The translations under genes were made by a program, and so were the position numbers. This document shows, one piece after another, positions 46,368 through 56,027 of a stretch of 64,000 nt of DNA (the stretch's first letter is position 1; every line of letters begins with the position of its first letter). Location of the stretch: positions 248,001 to 312,000 of the forward strand of contig JANSLP010000003.1 in assembly GCA_029298735.1 (NCBI GenBank), given 5' to 3'. The notes under the pieces were generated by a model. The model saw only the letters and a program-made list of their open reading frames with translations, searched no databases and was not told the origin of the DNA. Source of the DNA: Ophiostoma sp. CBS 140.51 (lineage: Eukaryota > Ascomycota > Sordariomycetes > Ophiostomatales > Ophiostomataceae).

Positions 46368-47305
46368 TTACGGCGCCGTTGTCAGGTTCTTCTTGATGGT
46401 GGCCACGTCTGCATCCGAGAAGCCCAAAGTCTTTGTCACATAGCCCTCGAAGCCGCCATGCTCCTTCTCGAGCTCGGCCAAAAAGTAGTTCCAGCAGACA
46501 ACACGCAGGTTGATCAGGTTGAGGAAGCCAGGTGGGGTGGCGGCAATTGCCGTCGCGATCGCCTCGGGGCTATCGTCGGCCTTGCGCGTGGGCACTCCAG
46601 CGCCCATGCGCGCGAACTTTTCGAGCTCGTCGCGAACAGGCTCAGAGCCGATGCGAGAGAGCATGTAGTCGAGGGCAATGGTGTCGGGGGAGGCGCCGGC
46701 CAGTGTCAAGAGGAGGCCACCGAGAACTCCAGTACGGTCACGGCCGGCTAAGTCATTAGTATACGCAGCGAGTTTAAAGGATACCAGGGGAACTCACCCG
46801 TGCAGTGAAAAAGGAACGGCTCGTCGGGCCGGTCGCGGACGTGTTCGAGCAGCTGCTTCACCGTCGGCCGGTACGCCCGCAGAACGTCCATGTAGGTCTG
46901 CGCGAACCCGGCCTCACCAAAACCCTCGGCAAAGGGCTCGAGGGACACATGCGGCGTCGCCTCGGCCGTCTCCTGCCACACCAGTGTGACTTTATCGGAA
47001 GGCTGCGGGTCGGGCGCCTGGGCGTGCTCGCTCTGCGACCGGAAATCAAAGATGCGACGCACGCCCAGATCATCGGCCAATGTGGCTTTGCCCTTGTCTG
47101 TCAAGCGGGCGAGCATGCCGCTGCGGAAGACAAACCCAGGCCGCACAGTAGTCTCGGGCAGCTTGCCAATGTCGCGCGCATTGAAGGTGCCCTCAATGTT
47201 GACAAACGGGTCCTGCGACAGCGCCGGGATAAACTGTTCGGGCGTGAGGCGGACGGTCACATCGGTCTCGCTGAGCGCGAGCAGCTCGGCGGCGGAGAGG
47301 GTCAT
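46368..47305 (-). CDS. tyrosine/serine protein phosphatase, Y_phosphatase3 family
   Basis: 295 aa from exons 47305-46798 and 46747-46368. The 49-nt intron has GTGAGT, a CTAAT branch and TAG. It interrupts the active-site loop: HCT before it and AGRDRTG after it, with the Ala codon itself split, rebuilding the CX5R signature HCTAGRDRTG. The upstream part shows the family blocks NARDIGKL, RPGFVFRSGML, a DLGVRRIFDFRS strand and the general-acid region. The C-terminal part has ALDYMLSRIG and helices. It is a cytosolic dual-specificity-like phosphatase; some relatives act on phosphoinositides. The start at 47305 (MTLSAAELL) is preferred over an in-frame Met 32 codons upstream that would add a Cys/Pro-rich stretch. 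Confidence 0.92.
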
Positions 47306-48328
47306 GTTGGCGGGGCTTGAGGCAGGGAAGGCGGGCAATCGATTTCGTGGAGAATAGCAGTCGTCTTTGACACAAGTACAGGTTGTAAAGACCAAAGGCA
47401 ATGTGACAAGTGTCTTGATTTACGAGCTCGAACTCAACATGTGGTGAGGGGACGGAGGGGCGCACCTGCCTATTTTGAAGGAGCCGAGGCCGTGCCCCGT
47501 GTGCTGCCCCTCTTAATGCGACGCCAACAGCTTGACAGGTAACGATGCCAGGTACAGGGACCACTTCAGTAGCGCCAACGGTCAAGTCCTACCCCGTATT
47601 TCGTTTAGAGGACCACAGCCAGCAAATATTCGCTGAATAACATAACGTTCAGCTAGGACATCATGTCCTTCATCAAGTCCTAAAGTGCAAGATGAGATGT
47701 AGTATCCATGTAAGAGCTGTCATCTTAACGTATTTTTCGTTTAGTGAACAGCTGGACTACAAGTTGAAGCTGTATTCTTATAGTTCACGTTTGGCATTGT
47801 GAAATATTTTGGTAAGCTTATCGCAAACAAATAAAAGTAAAAACAAAGAAGAATAGCAAATAGAACACAATAAATAATATAAAATTTTGGTAAAAGTGAA
47901 TCTATCCATATAAAATCGCTGAAAAATGCCGGAACTCCATTCAAAACCCAATTTTACAACAGTGCCCAATGCAATTGAAAGCCCTTGTCTTCTCAGCTCC
48001 CCCTTTCTTTCGTAGGACTGGTGTTCACCGTCCACAACGTGGCCGTCTCCATGTAAGAAAGCCGGTAGCTCAAATGTCAGATTGCTCCGAGCTAACTGGC
48101 TGTCTTCACCAAGCCGCGGAGCGGCTGTTGTCATCCGATCTGGTCTGACTGTAGCCATTCATCTGTCAGGCAGCCCTTGTCGGACCATGGAAGAGAGCAT
48201 GCAGTTTAGTCCATGGACGAGACTTGCCGCCAGCACCGTTGTAGTCGGCTGTAGTTGCTAGACGATGAGTCCTAGGAACGAGAGAGAAGAAATATGACAG
48301 AATATGACAATCTTTCTTATCACCCTCC
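47306..48328. other. intergenic region, AT-rich in the middle
   Basis: About 1 kb. The 47600-47960 part is AT-rich without coding signal. A 126-codon minus-strand frame (48158-47778) ends in a hydrophobic AT-derived tail and has no recognisable motif, so it is not called. Confidence 0.5.
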
Positions 48329-48932
48329 TCACAGTAACTCGAAATCGTCCAGCTCGTCGCGGTACTGCATAATGTGCCGCTTGATCTTGCTGCCCTGTGA
48401 CCAGGTAACAAAGTCCTCGAGACTGCGTGTCACCAAGAACGCCGGGTCTGTGATTGTCTCCGTGCCCACGCGCACGTGGCCCTGCTCAATCATGACGGTC
48501 GCGGCATGGACGGACTCGGCCATGTGCAGGCGGGTCATGACGATGGGGAGTCGTCGCCGTGCAAACGCCGAGACGGTGACATTGTGCTCAACATTTGACA
48601 GTTTGTCCTTGACGCCCAGGATGCCCATGTCATGGAGCTTTTCCAATAGAAGATCTTCGTGGCGGCGGCGGACGGCGCTCTCGGGCGGCAGCAGACTGAG
48701 ACGGTGGGCAAGCTGGCGGAGCTGGCCACACAGGCGGTTGTACGAGTGGTAGTCCTCGGGTTTCTGGATCATGTAGCGGCGGATGACGGCGGCGGCGCGG
48801 TGGTCGTTGTCCTGTTTCCATGTCGTAAAGTCGACCTTGCCTGGGAGAGGTTAGCAGACGTATTTTTGATAAAGGTAGGGAACGAGACGTACGCAAGAGC
48901 TTCTGCTCGTGATGTTTGAGTTTGCGAACCAT
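48329..48932 (-). CDS. IMP3: U3 small nucleolar RNP protein Imp3
   Basis: 183 aa, the same length as the yeast protein. Exons are 48932-48893 and 48840-48329; the 52-nt intron has GTACGT, GCTAAC and CAG after only 13 codons. The N-terminus MVRKLKHHEQKLLRKVDF and WKQDNDHRAAAVIRRYMIQ are diagnostic. The S4 RNA-binding domain covers about residues 107-170 (RRRLPIVMTRLHMAESVHAA, GHVRVGTETITDPAFLVTR). Imp3 binds Mpp10 and promotes U3 snoRNA/pre-rRNA base pairing in the small-subunit processome. Its partner gene MPP10 lies about 7 kb to the left. Divergent from TOA2. Confidence 0.97.
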
Positions 48933-49502
48933 CTTGGCGGGTGTGGTGGTGATCACTTCGAAAGTGGTTGTGGTTGATCGTCTCGTCCAAAGTGAAGCCT
49001 CTCGCTGGGCACTTTCTGAAGGCGGCAGAAAAAAAAGTTGATGGGACACTGCAAAAAAGTAGCGGCAGAAATCTTCACCGCTCTAAGATTCACACTTCCC
49101 TTCCTGATTGGCCAGCCTCGTCTCTCTTCCGGCAGCGGCCTCGCTAGCGCGGCTGAGTCATTTTGCAGAACACTGAGGCTCGATTCTTAAGCAGGGGGCG
49201 AAGTCGTGCTTTCCCCGCTGGAGTGGTTTCGGCCAGGGTAGGCCCGGCCGACAGGCGCACACGCTGCCTGGAGTGAAACCACCACAGTTGAGTATATCAA
49301 CCTCTCCTCCGTTGCCTCGCAACTCAACCTCCTACAACCAACGACCGACGACATCCACGATCACCACAACTGCTGCAAAATACCGCGACACACTTTTAAA
49401 GAGTATTACGTATACAGACTCTTACTATCGCTCACTAGCATCGTCGCGCGTATCCCTTCGGCCATTTCGCATCTCTCCTAGCCTCCTCTCTCTCCGATCA
49501 AG
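48933..49502. promoter_or_regulatory. divergent IMP3/TOA2 promoter region
   Basis: 570 bp separating two divergently transcribed housekeeping genes. The centre is GC-rich and contains TGAGTCA at 49154-49160, a Gcn4/Cpc1-type bZIP site. No TATA box seen. No other feature. Confidence 0.5.
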
Positions 49503-49898
49503 ATGGCCACTCCGTCATTCTACGAGCTCTACCGTCGTAGCAGGTAAGCTTTTGATGTGAGGGTTGAGTGAATACAGGGTGAACACGATCTAACAGCCTC
49601 CAGCATTGGCTACGCCCTCACGGACACACTCGACGAGCTCATTAGCGAAAACCGCATGGACCCCCAGCTTGCCATGAAGGTCCTTGCCAACTTTGACCGC
49701 GCCATCGCCGAGAACCTGCAGCAGCAAGTTAAGGCCCGCCTGACGTTCAAGGGATCGCTCGACACCTACCGCTTCTGCGACGAAGTCTGGACGTTTTTGA
49801 TTCGCAACGTGCAGTTCAAGATGGAAGGCGGGAGTACCCCCGTGACGGTCGACAAGGTCAAGATTGTTAGCTGTAACGCGAAGCCGGCAGGGCCATAA
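49503..49898 (+). CDS. TOA2: transcription initiation factor IIA, small (gamma) subunit
   Basis: 111 aa from exons 49503-49543 and 49604-49898. The 60-nt intron has GTAAGC, CTAAC and CAG, joining YRRS to SIGYALTDTL. Full-length TFIIA-gamma: an N-terminal four-helix part (FYELYRRSSIGYALTDTLDE, ISENRMDPQLAMKVLANFD) and a C-terminal beta-barrel (VKARLTFKGSLDTYRFCDEV, WTFLIRNVQFK, VDKVKIVSC). TFIIA stabilises TBP on the TATA element in Pol II initiation. The 13-codon first exon is easily missed by gene finders. Confidence 0.97.
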
Positions 49899-50352
49899 AC
49901 ACACACACGCGAGCATTCTCGATCGACTGTTTTTCTTTCAACCCCGCGCTGTCGATATGCGGTGGCGCTGGTTTTTTCCCCCTCGCAATACTTTTCACAC
50001 TTTATCGATGTGCCTCACTATAAGGCACAACACTAGAACACTGACAGGGAGACCCGAGAGTGACTATCGATTTTCACCGGAGCAATCGGAGCTATAGGCG
50101 CTGGCAATGGGCTTGCTATTTCACTTGTTTACTTTTTGAATTTCCTCATTGACTTTCTTTTCAGGCTGTCTTGAAGCCTTTGTATTATACTATCAACAGA
50201 TCTACTCCAGAGGAGTAGCCCTCATCAACCACATAAGGTGCAAAACACTACAAAAAATTATGAAATGAAATAACCAACGTATTTTCAGTTTTTATATACT
50301 CTATGTCAATATGATGTAGATGTTACGCGTCGTATCGTACAGCAGCCGTAGT
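49899..50352. other. convergent 3' region between TOA2 and the PPR gene
   Basis: 454 bp with no coding signal; presumably the two 3' UTRs. The right half is A/T-rich. Confidence 0.6.
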
Positions 50353-52680
50353 CTACCCCGACAGACCGGCCTCTTCTGGAGACGGTGCCTCGTCTTCGGC
50401 CACTCCCACAGAGTGCGGCACACCGTAAGCGTTGTGGGCCTTTTGTGACTTCTTACGCACGTTCTTGCTGGCCTTGGGCCGCTTCACACCGCCCATGGCC
50501 TCTCGTAGAATATTGTCCATCGGCCGGCCACGGTCGCGGCTCGCATCCGCGACCGCCCAGATACGGGGGTCCTCTTCTTCGATACAGCGCTTGGCCAGTG
50601 CAGCCGCTGCCCGACGGCTGATCCACGGTTGGCGGCGCAGACTATCGGCATGGGCGGCAATGTCCGCTTCAGTCGAGTGCCGGCCGACGACTTCCTGGTC
50701 CGTCTCGCTGATGCTTGACGTAGAGGCCTCTGCCGCCTCCCCACTTTGCACACGTTTGATCTCTTCCTCACTCATTAACTCATAGACGTAATCCAGGGAC
50801 TGATCCAACGATCCACTCGTCGCATTGGCATACACCACATCGTCAATCATCTCCATGTCCGGCCGGAACGCAAACGAGCGCATCTCACGGACAAGGAAGT
50901 TGAGGTGCATGGGGTCGTGGCAGGCCTTGAACAGCAGACGGAACGTGGCACGGTTGGGACCGGCGGGGCACAGCTGCCGGACATGGCGGTATAAGTCAAG
51001 ACCAGCCTCGGCCTCTGTGCCCGTCCCACTTGGTGAGAGAGCAGGCGCTCTCTTGGGCCCAGCCATGGCCGTGGCTGTGGCCGTATGCTGTCTATGGGAC
51101 TCCAGCATAGACTCTAGGACCACATTGAACGCTGCAATAGGCACATTCCCATACTGCCGCTTGAGGTCAAATAGGGCGGCAATGGCCGACTCCATGGTGG
51201 CAGCTACAGCCGCCTGGGCAGCCTTCAGTTCGATGGGGTTGCGTGGTTGTGTGGGTGCCGGCGCTGTCAAGTGCAAAAAGATGGACCGCGTGCTGCCCTG
51301 GTCTGGCACGATACCTGCATTATTCATAATGCACAGCGCCTGCAGTGATTTGTCAATTGCTCCCGCTTGGGCATAGCAGTCCAGCATTGCCTCAAAGTGC
51401 GGCATGCTCAACTTGGTGCCCCGCACCGCGAGCATCTGCATCGTGGCCGCCGCCAGATTGGCGTCGCCGTGCTGGGCGGCCATGTTGAGCACATCCAGTG
51501 CCATGGCGTCCGAGGGTGTGACCAGACCGTTGCCGCCGGGCCGCACGACGCGGTTCCAGACATACGTGAGGCCACCAAAGTGGCCGGCGCGGCAGCAGCA
51601 GTCCAGCAGAAAAGACCAGATATTGAGCGAAACAGTGTCGTCGTCGCGCAACAGGCGGTGGTTGACAATCTGGAGAGCGTCGTCCAGAAATCCTTCCTGG
51701 CCGAGGACATAGACATAAATATCGAGAAGCCACGAGGGCACGGGCGCAGCGCCGGTTGACGTCGCCTCGGTCATCTCTTCAAGCATGTTGAGGGCGCGCT
51801 CGTACTGGCCATCACGCAATAGACCCAGAGCGAGGCTATGCTGGCCGTCGGGGGTTAGGTCGATCCAGCGCTCCTTCATCTCCTTGAGGACAGCATTGCG
51901 CAGAAGATAGTCTGGATGGACGGCCAAGACAGACAAGGCGCCGTGGAACAGGCTGGGCGTGCCCTCGAGGTTGGCCTCCTTGAGTGCGCGCAGCATGTCA
52001 TTCACGGCCTCGGCGGATCCGTTGACATGGCAGTTGGAGCGCACCAGAGCTTCATATAAAGCGGGTGTTGGCGGCTCGCCTCTCTCTTCAATCAGAAACT
52101 GGGCAAAGGTATTGATGCGGTTGAAAGCTCCAGGTGTGTCCTGGAGGTGGCGCAGTGCTGCGTAGATGGCTGCTGTCGAGACTGTCAATAGTTCTCGTCT
52201 AAATGGCGGCCTCGATCGCAAGAGTGTGAGAACTCCAAGTTGAAGCTGGTGGTCGCCTTCTAATGGACTTGATGGCTGTGGCTGTTGACTGATTCCGTTG
52301 CCGTTTGTTCCTTGTGACGGGTTGCTTGCATTGGCACTTGACAGAAGACCCAAGCGGCCAACTCGTGCCGTGGCACCGCTGTGCACATGTCGAGTCGTAG
52401 TCGAGTTAAGTGAAGCTGTTCCGGAGCAGCTTAAACGAGGTCGGCTAGATGCGGATGTTGAGGCTGTTATGGCCGTCCCAGAGGGCATTCCTGTGCATTC
52501 TGGCCGAGCCTGGCGAGCCGCAATGTGTCCCCTATGCAGTTGCCGGTTGGGCTGTCCCATTCGTTGTGATAATGGCCGCTCAGTGCTGCCACCGTTGACG
52601 GCCCGGAGCAATGCTGGAGCGTCCACGGATGGGCATAGGCACCGCCAGAGGCCATCGACGACAATCCGGGTGCCCGTCAT
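50353..52680 (-). CDS. pentatricopeptide-repeat-like protein, probably mitochondrial
   Basis: 775 aa, single exon, start at 52680 (MTGTRIVVDGLWRCLCPS). The frame continues 97 codons further upstream without homology-like content. The N-terminal 150 residues are Arg/Ser-rich and low in acids, compatible with mitochondrial import. Helical repeats of about 35 residues follow from about residue 200 to 650, for example TPALYEALVRSNCHVNGSAE, HSLALGLLRDGQYERALNML, MPHFEAMLDCYAQAGAIDKS and AFNVVLESMLESH. The C-terminus has a basic KRPKASKNVRKKSQ stretch. Fungal PPR proteins of this kind usually act in mitochondrial RNA processing or translation; the target is unknown. I cannot tell which yeast protein it corresponds to. 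Confidence 0.85.
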   Translation of the reverse strand: MTGTRIVVDGLWRCLCPSVDAPALLRAVNGGSTERPLSQRMGQPNRQLHRGHIAARQARPECTGMPSGTAITASTSASSRPRLSCSGTASLNSTTTRHVHSGATARVGRLGLLSSANASNPSQGTNGNGISQQPQPSSPLEGDHQLQLGVLTLLRSRPPFRRELLTVSTAAIYAALRHLQDTPGAFNRINTFAQFLIEERGEPPTPALYEALVRSNCHVNGSAEAVNDMLRALKEANLEGTPSLFHGALSVLAVHPDYLLRNAVLKEMKERWIDLTPDGQHSLALGLLRDGQYERALNMLEEMTEATSTGAAPVPSWLLDIYVYVLGQEGFLDDALQIVNHRLLRDDDTVSLNIWSFLLDCCCRAGHFGGLTYVWNRVVRPGGNGLVTPSDAMALDVLNMAAQHGDANLAAATMQMLAVRGTKLSMPHFEAMLDCYAQAGAIDKSLQALCIMNNAGIVPDQGSTRSIFLHLTAPAPTQPRNPIELKAAQAAVAATMESAIAALFDLKRQYGNVPIAAFNVVLESMLESHRQHTATATAMAGPKRAPALSPSGTGTEAEAGLDLYRHVRQLCPAGPNRATFRLLFKACHDPMHLNFLVREMRSFAFRPDMEMIDDVVYANATSGSLDQSLDYVYELMSEEEIKRVQSGEAAEASTSSISETDQEVVGRHSTEADIAAHADSLRRQPWISRRAAAALAKRCIEEEDPRIWAVADASRDRGRPMDNILREAMGGVKRPKASKNVRKKSQKAHNAYGVPHSVGVAEDEAPSPEEAGLSG

Positions 52681-53428
52681 GTGTGTCAAATGGTAGAGGC
52701 GTGTGTGGCCTCGATTCCATGCGAAGAACAGGAAAGGGTTGCCGTGAAAAATCGTTTCCGGAGCTGGGGATGAGCGTCGCAATGTTGACTGTCGTTGGCC
52801 AGCTTTTTTTTTTCTTAAACTTTTTTGGTGCCAATTGGCGGGTAGCTCCGCCAGTGTCGCATAGCTCTTTCCCTCTTTCCCGCCCACATAAATCCGTGTC
52901 CGCGCAGAGTTGAGGTCACGTGAAATATGTATTTCGACGACACAAATTCCGTTTACTGTCTGTAAAAACAATGATGTGCTCTCATTACGTTGCTCATGGG
53001 AATAAGTAGCGGTTCATAATGCCTTTGTTTTATTTTACGTTTGTTTGTTCACTTGTGGTTATGAGTAAACGTGCCGCTAACTATGGGTATGCCTTGTCAG
53101 GCAAAGCCTTGCTATGAATGCATATGGTATGTATGCTTTCCGTCCCCTTGTCTCTCTTTTTTGGTATGTTCAAAAATAATTGTCCGGCCTGTCCGCCTCC
53201 TCTGTGACAGGCCGTGTAGTAAACTAAAAAATCAGATGGTTTTTCGTGTTCGTCAAGAGGTGGTGCTCGAGACAAGACACAATGATGCCAAACGGTGTCG
53301 ACTTGTAGATGCTGTCCGTCAATTCGTATGCAGGATGTTTAGTTTGTTCGTCGTACGTCGTTTGTCGATTCGCCCAGTGGATCGATCCTTCTTCTTCGCC
53401 AGCCTTCACTTCCGCGCCTCAACTTGGC
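52681..53428. other. PPR promoter and LSM4 3' region
   Basis: 748 bp. Only short frames without motifs; the right end should hold the LSM4 3' UTR and the left end the PPR gene promoter. Confidence 0.5.
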
Positions 53429-54026
53429 TTAATCGCCACGGCCACGGCCCCGACCACCGCGCGCGCCGCCACGACCACGGTCACCCCGACCGCGTCCGCC
53501 CTGGCCGTCACTGCGGCCACCGTTGTTGTGGTTGTTGTTGCCGCCGCGGCCGCCGCCACGGAAGTTGGATTGGTAGTGGTGCTGGTGCTGTTGTTGTTGC
53601 TGCTGCTGCTGTTCCTTGACAGTGTCGATGATCTCGTCAGGCACGCGGAGGTATTTGATCTGACAAGTTAGTGAGTGGACAGGAACATGAGTTTATATCG
53701 TTGAGAAGGGCCTAGGACTGACATTGTTGCCTTTTACGTAGACTTCGGGTATGCGCATGAAACTGTCGCCGTCCTGATGTCGTTAGCAGAGAGTAAATGC
53801 GATGGGAGAGTCTACCGCGGGAGACCTACCGCATTCGTCTGGACAACCTCTTTCAGGGTGAGGTTCATCCACGTGTCGCACTGCACAAGGTGGCCGTTGA
53901 GGGTCTCACCGTTCTTGAGCTCGACCAGCATCGGGTGGCCCTGTGCGGCGCTGAGGAGGCCGAGGGGTAGCTGTGATGTTAGTATGTGCGCACGCTGACA
54001 TGGAGACAGTGGGCAGGACTTACCAT
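53429..54026 (-). CDS. LSM4: U6 snRNA-associated Sm-like protein LSm4
   Basis: 141 aa from four coding exons: 54026-54024, 53970-53830, 53773-53723 and 53659-53429. The first coding exon is just the ATG, directly followed by GTAAGT. The third intron uses the less common donor GTCAGT. The joined N-terminus MLPLGLLSAAQGHPMLVEL is canonical LSm4. Sm1 (ELKNGETLNGHLVQCDTWMN) and Sm2 (PEVYVKGNNIKYLRVP) motifs are complete. The C-terminal tail has an eight-Gln run and RGG/GRG repeats, typical of LSm4 and linked in yeast to P-body assembly. It works in the LSm2-8 ring on U6 snRNA and the LSm1-7 ring in mRNA decapping. Confidence 0.95.
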
Positions 54027-54842
54027 TGTGTCCAAGAAGCCTGTAGGATGAGGCGTTCGTTGGTAAACGGTAGGGGGTTGGTGGGGGAGGAGAAAAGAGG
54101 TGTGGTTGAGATGTTGATCGCAGAAGAGAGTCAAATTCGCGACAGCCTCCAAAAGCGCGGGTGCTATGGACGTAACAAGGGCGGGCGGTTGCAGCGAGCA
54201 CACAGTCACGGCAGGTACTACCGCTGCGCGCGAATTGAATTGTGGCGCTGACAGCCTTGTAAAAAATTGTGGCTTTAGTGCGACTGTGGGGGCACTATGA
54301 CGAAGTCGCTGAGCACAAAGTCGCTATATGCACCTTTACGACAGGGCTTCACGAAATTTACCTGGACGATTGAATAAATATACGCGTTCATTTCTTGGAG
54401 AGAAATAGAAGGAAAGAGACGCCGAAAGAAAACAAGTGACCATCCAGTATTATTTAACAAATAACCCGGTCTGGTTGGAGACGAGAATAAATAAGACCTC
54501 ACAAAAAATCACATAAAGAAGACAGTAAGAATAAAATACATAAACTCTGACGATGTAAAGCGAGTAGCATAAAATTCCAGAAAGACGAAAGAACATCGAG
54601 TATATAAAATAACAAAAACAAAACATAAAGTAAGACAAAACGGGCCTAACCGGCCGTCATTCCTCCCTCACCTCTCCCCTCTTCCCACCCATCTTTACGC
54701 GGTAAACCGGTCGCAGGATATCACATCATGGGGAGACGCGGACCGTATCATATATTTCCTTCCGTCCTTCTTTCTTACTTTCAATTCATGCTCACCGCCG
54801 TCAACGGTTCCGAGCGCCGCCTTTGCCGTCTTTTCCTCTTTC
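54027..54842. other. LSM4 leader and GVP36 3' region
   Basis: 816 bp without a gene. The 54280-54650 part is AT-rich. The last 200 bases probably are the GVP36 3' UTR. Confidence 0.5.
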
Positions 54843-56027
54843 CTACGACGTGGCGTTCTCGCGGCTCTTGCGGTAGTTGGCCTCCTGCTCGACCTGCAGG
54901 CCGTCAATGACGGGCGCCAGCTCGCTCAGGATCTCGTACGACTTCTTGTAGTACTCCATCTGGGCGTTGATGAGCTCCGACAGGTTGCGCAGCGGCTCGG
55001 GGGTGTCGAGGACATTCTTCATCACACCAAACGCCTCCTCAGTCTGCGTCACAAACTCGTCCTCGGCCTTTTCGATTTCTTCTTGGGCCTCGGGGCTCAG
55101 CTCGGGCTCGTCGTGCTGCTGGCCAGCAGCAGCGCCGGCGGCACCGGGCAGCTTCCAGGTGTTACCCTTGACACGGGCCTTGACGGCATCGAGCGACAGA
55201 CGGCTCTTCTCGACGTTTTTGCGGGCGCGCGTGGCGAACTGCAGGTTGGTGTTGAGCGTCGTATTCCAGCCGGCCAAAAACTGGCTCTGGATCTGGGCGT
55301 CCTGGGCGAGACGGGCCTCGCCGACACGCTCCTGGGCGAGCGCATACTTCTCGAGAGCGGTGGCCAGGGGGTCCTCACCGGCGCCTGTGTGCTGCTGGTG
55401 CAGGGTCTGGCTGCCGGCGAGCGAGGCGCGGGCAATGGCGTGCGAGAAGGTCTTGGGCTGGGGCTTGGCCGAGGGGGGTGCGGTCAGAGCGGCCTGGGCT
55501 TCGGCGGGCGACGAGGCAGACGACAGCAGAGTGACCTTCTCAGATACGGTACGGCCGAGGTCGCTGAACGTCTCCTTGATGTTCGGCGGGTAGTCGTAGG
55601 GCTCGTGAGCGTACTGCGAGGTTACGGCCAGCATCTTCTGGTGCACCTGCTTGAGGGCATCGACGCGCTTCTCGAGGTCGATATAGTCAGGGGGCAGCTG
55701 AGTCTGTATGATAAAGAGGTGGCAGTTAGTTTCTGGTTCCCCCAGGATGAAAGCGCATCGCATCGGAATCATACCTTATCCTCGACCTGGCCAAGCTGCT
55801 CCTTGGTGTACTGGAAGGTGCGCGAGGCAAAGGGGGTGATGGTGGCCCCGATGTTACTGTAGAGAACATCATATTAGTAGGATGTTCAACATACATGACC
55901 TGGAAGCACAGACAACGGCACGATCCGTCGTCCTTGAGAAGAAGCGGATGATGCCAGAACGAGGGGGTTGCTATTAGCAAAAAGGTGAGACGCACGAGAA
56001 GCTCTTGCCGATGTTCTTGAAATCCAT
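54843..56027 (-). CDS. GVP36: BAR domain protein, Gvp36-like
   Basis: 324 aa from exons 56027-55996, 55856-55775 and 55703-54843. Introns are 139 nt (GTGCGT, TACTAAT, CAG) and 71 nt (GTATGA, CAG). The N-terminus MDFKNIGKSFSNIG joins ATITPFASRTFQYTKEQLGQ, an amphipathic start typical of Gvp36-type proteins. The body is long helical coiled coil: DLEKRVDALKQVHQKMLAVT, ATALEKYALAQERVGEARLA, SQFLAGWNTTLNTNLQFATR, EIEKAEDEFVTQTEEAFGVM and LSELINAQMEYYKKSYEIL. This is a BAR dimer that binds curved membranes. The yeast homologue is a Golgi-associated protein needed for endocytosis and vacuole integrity. The 11-codon first exon rests on good splice signals and frame. Confidence 0.9.

Noticed and set aside
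47778..48158. 126-codon minus-strand frame
   Set aside because: The C-terminal half is an AT-derived hydrophobic tail, there is no recognisable motif, and it lies in an AT-rich intergenic stretch. Could be real but not supportable.
54967..55862. Long plus-strand frames opposite GVP36
   Set aside because: Antisense shadows of the coiled-coil exon; the BAR protein on the minus strand explains the region.
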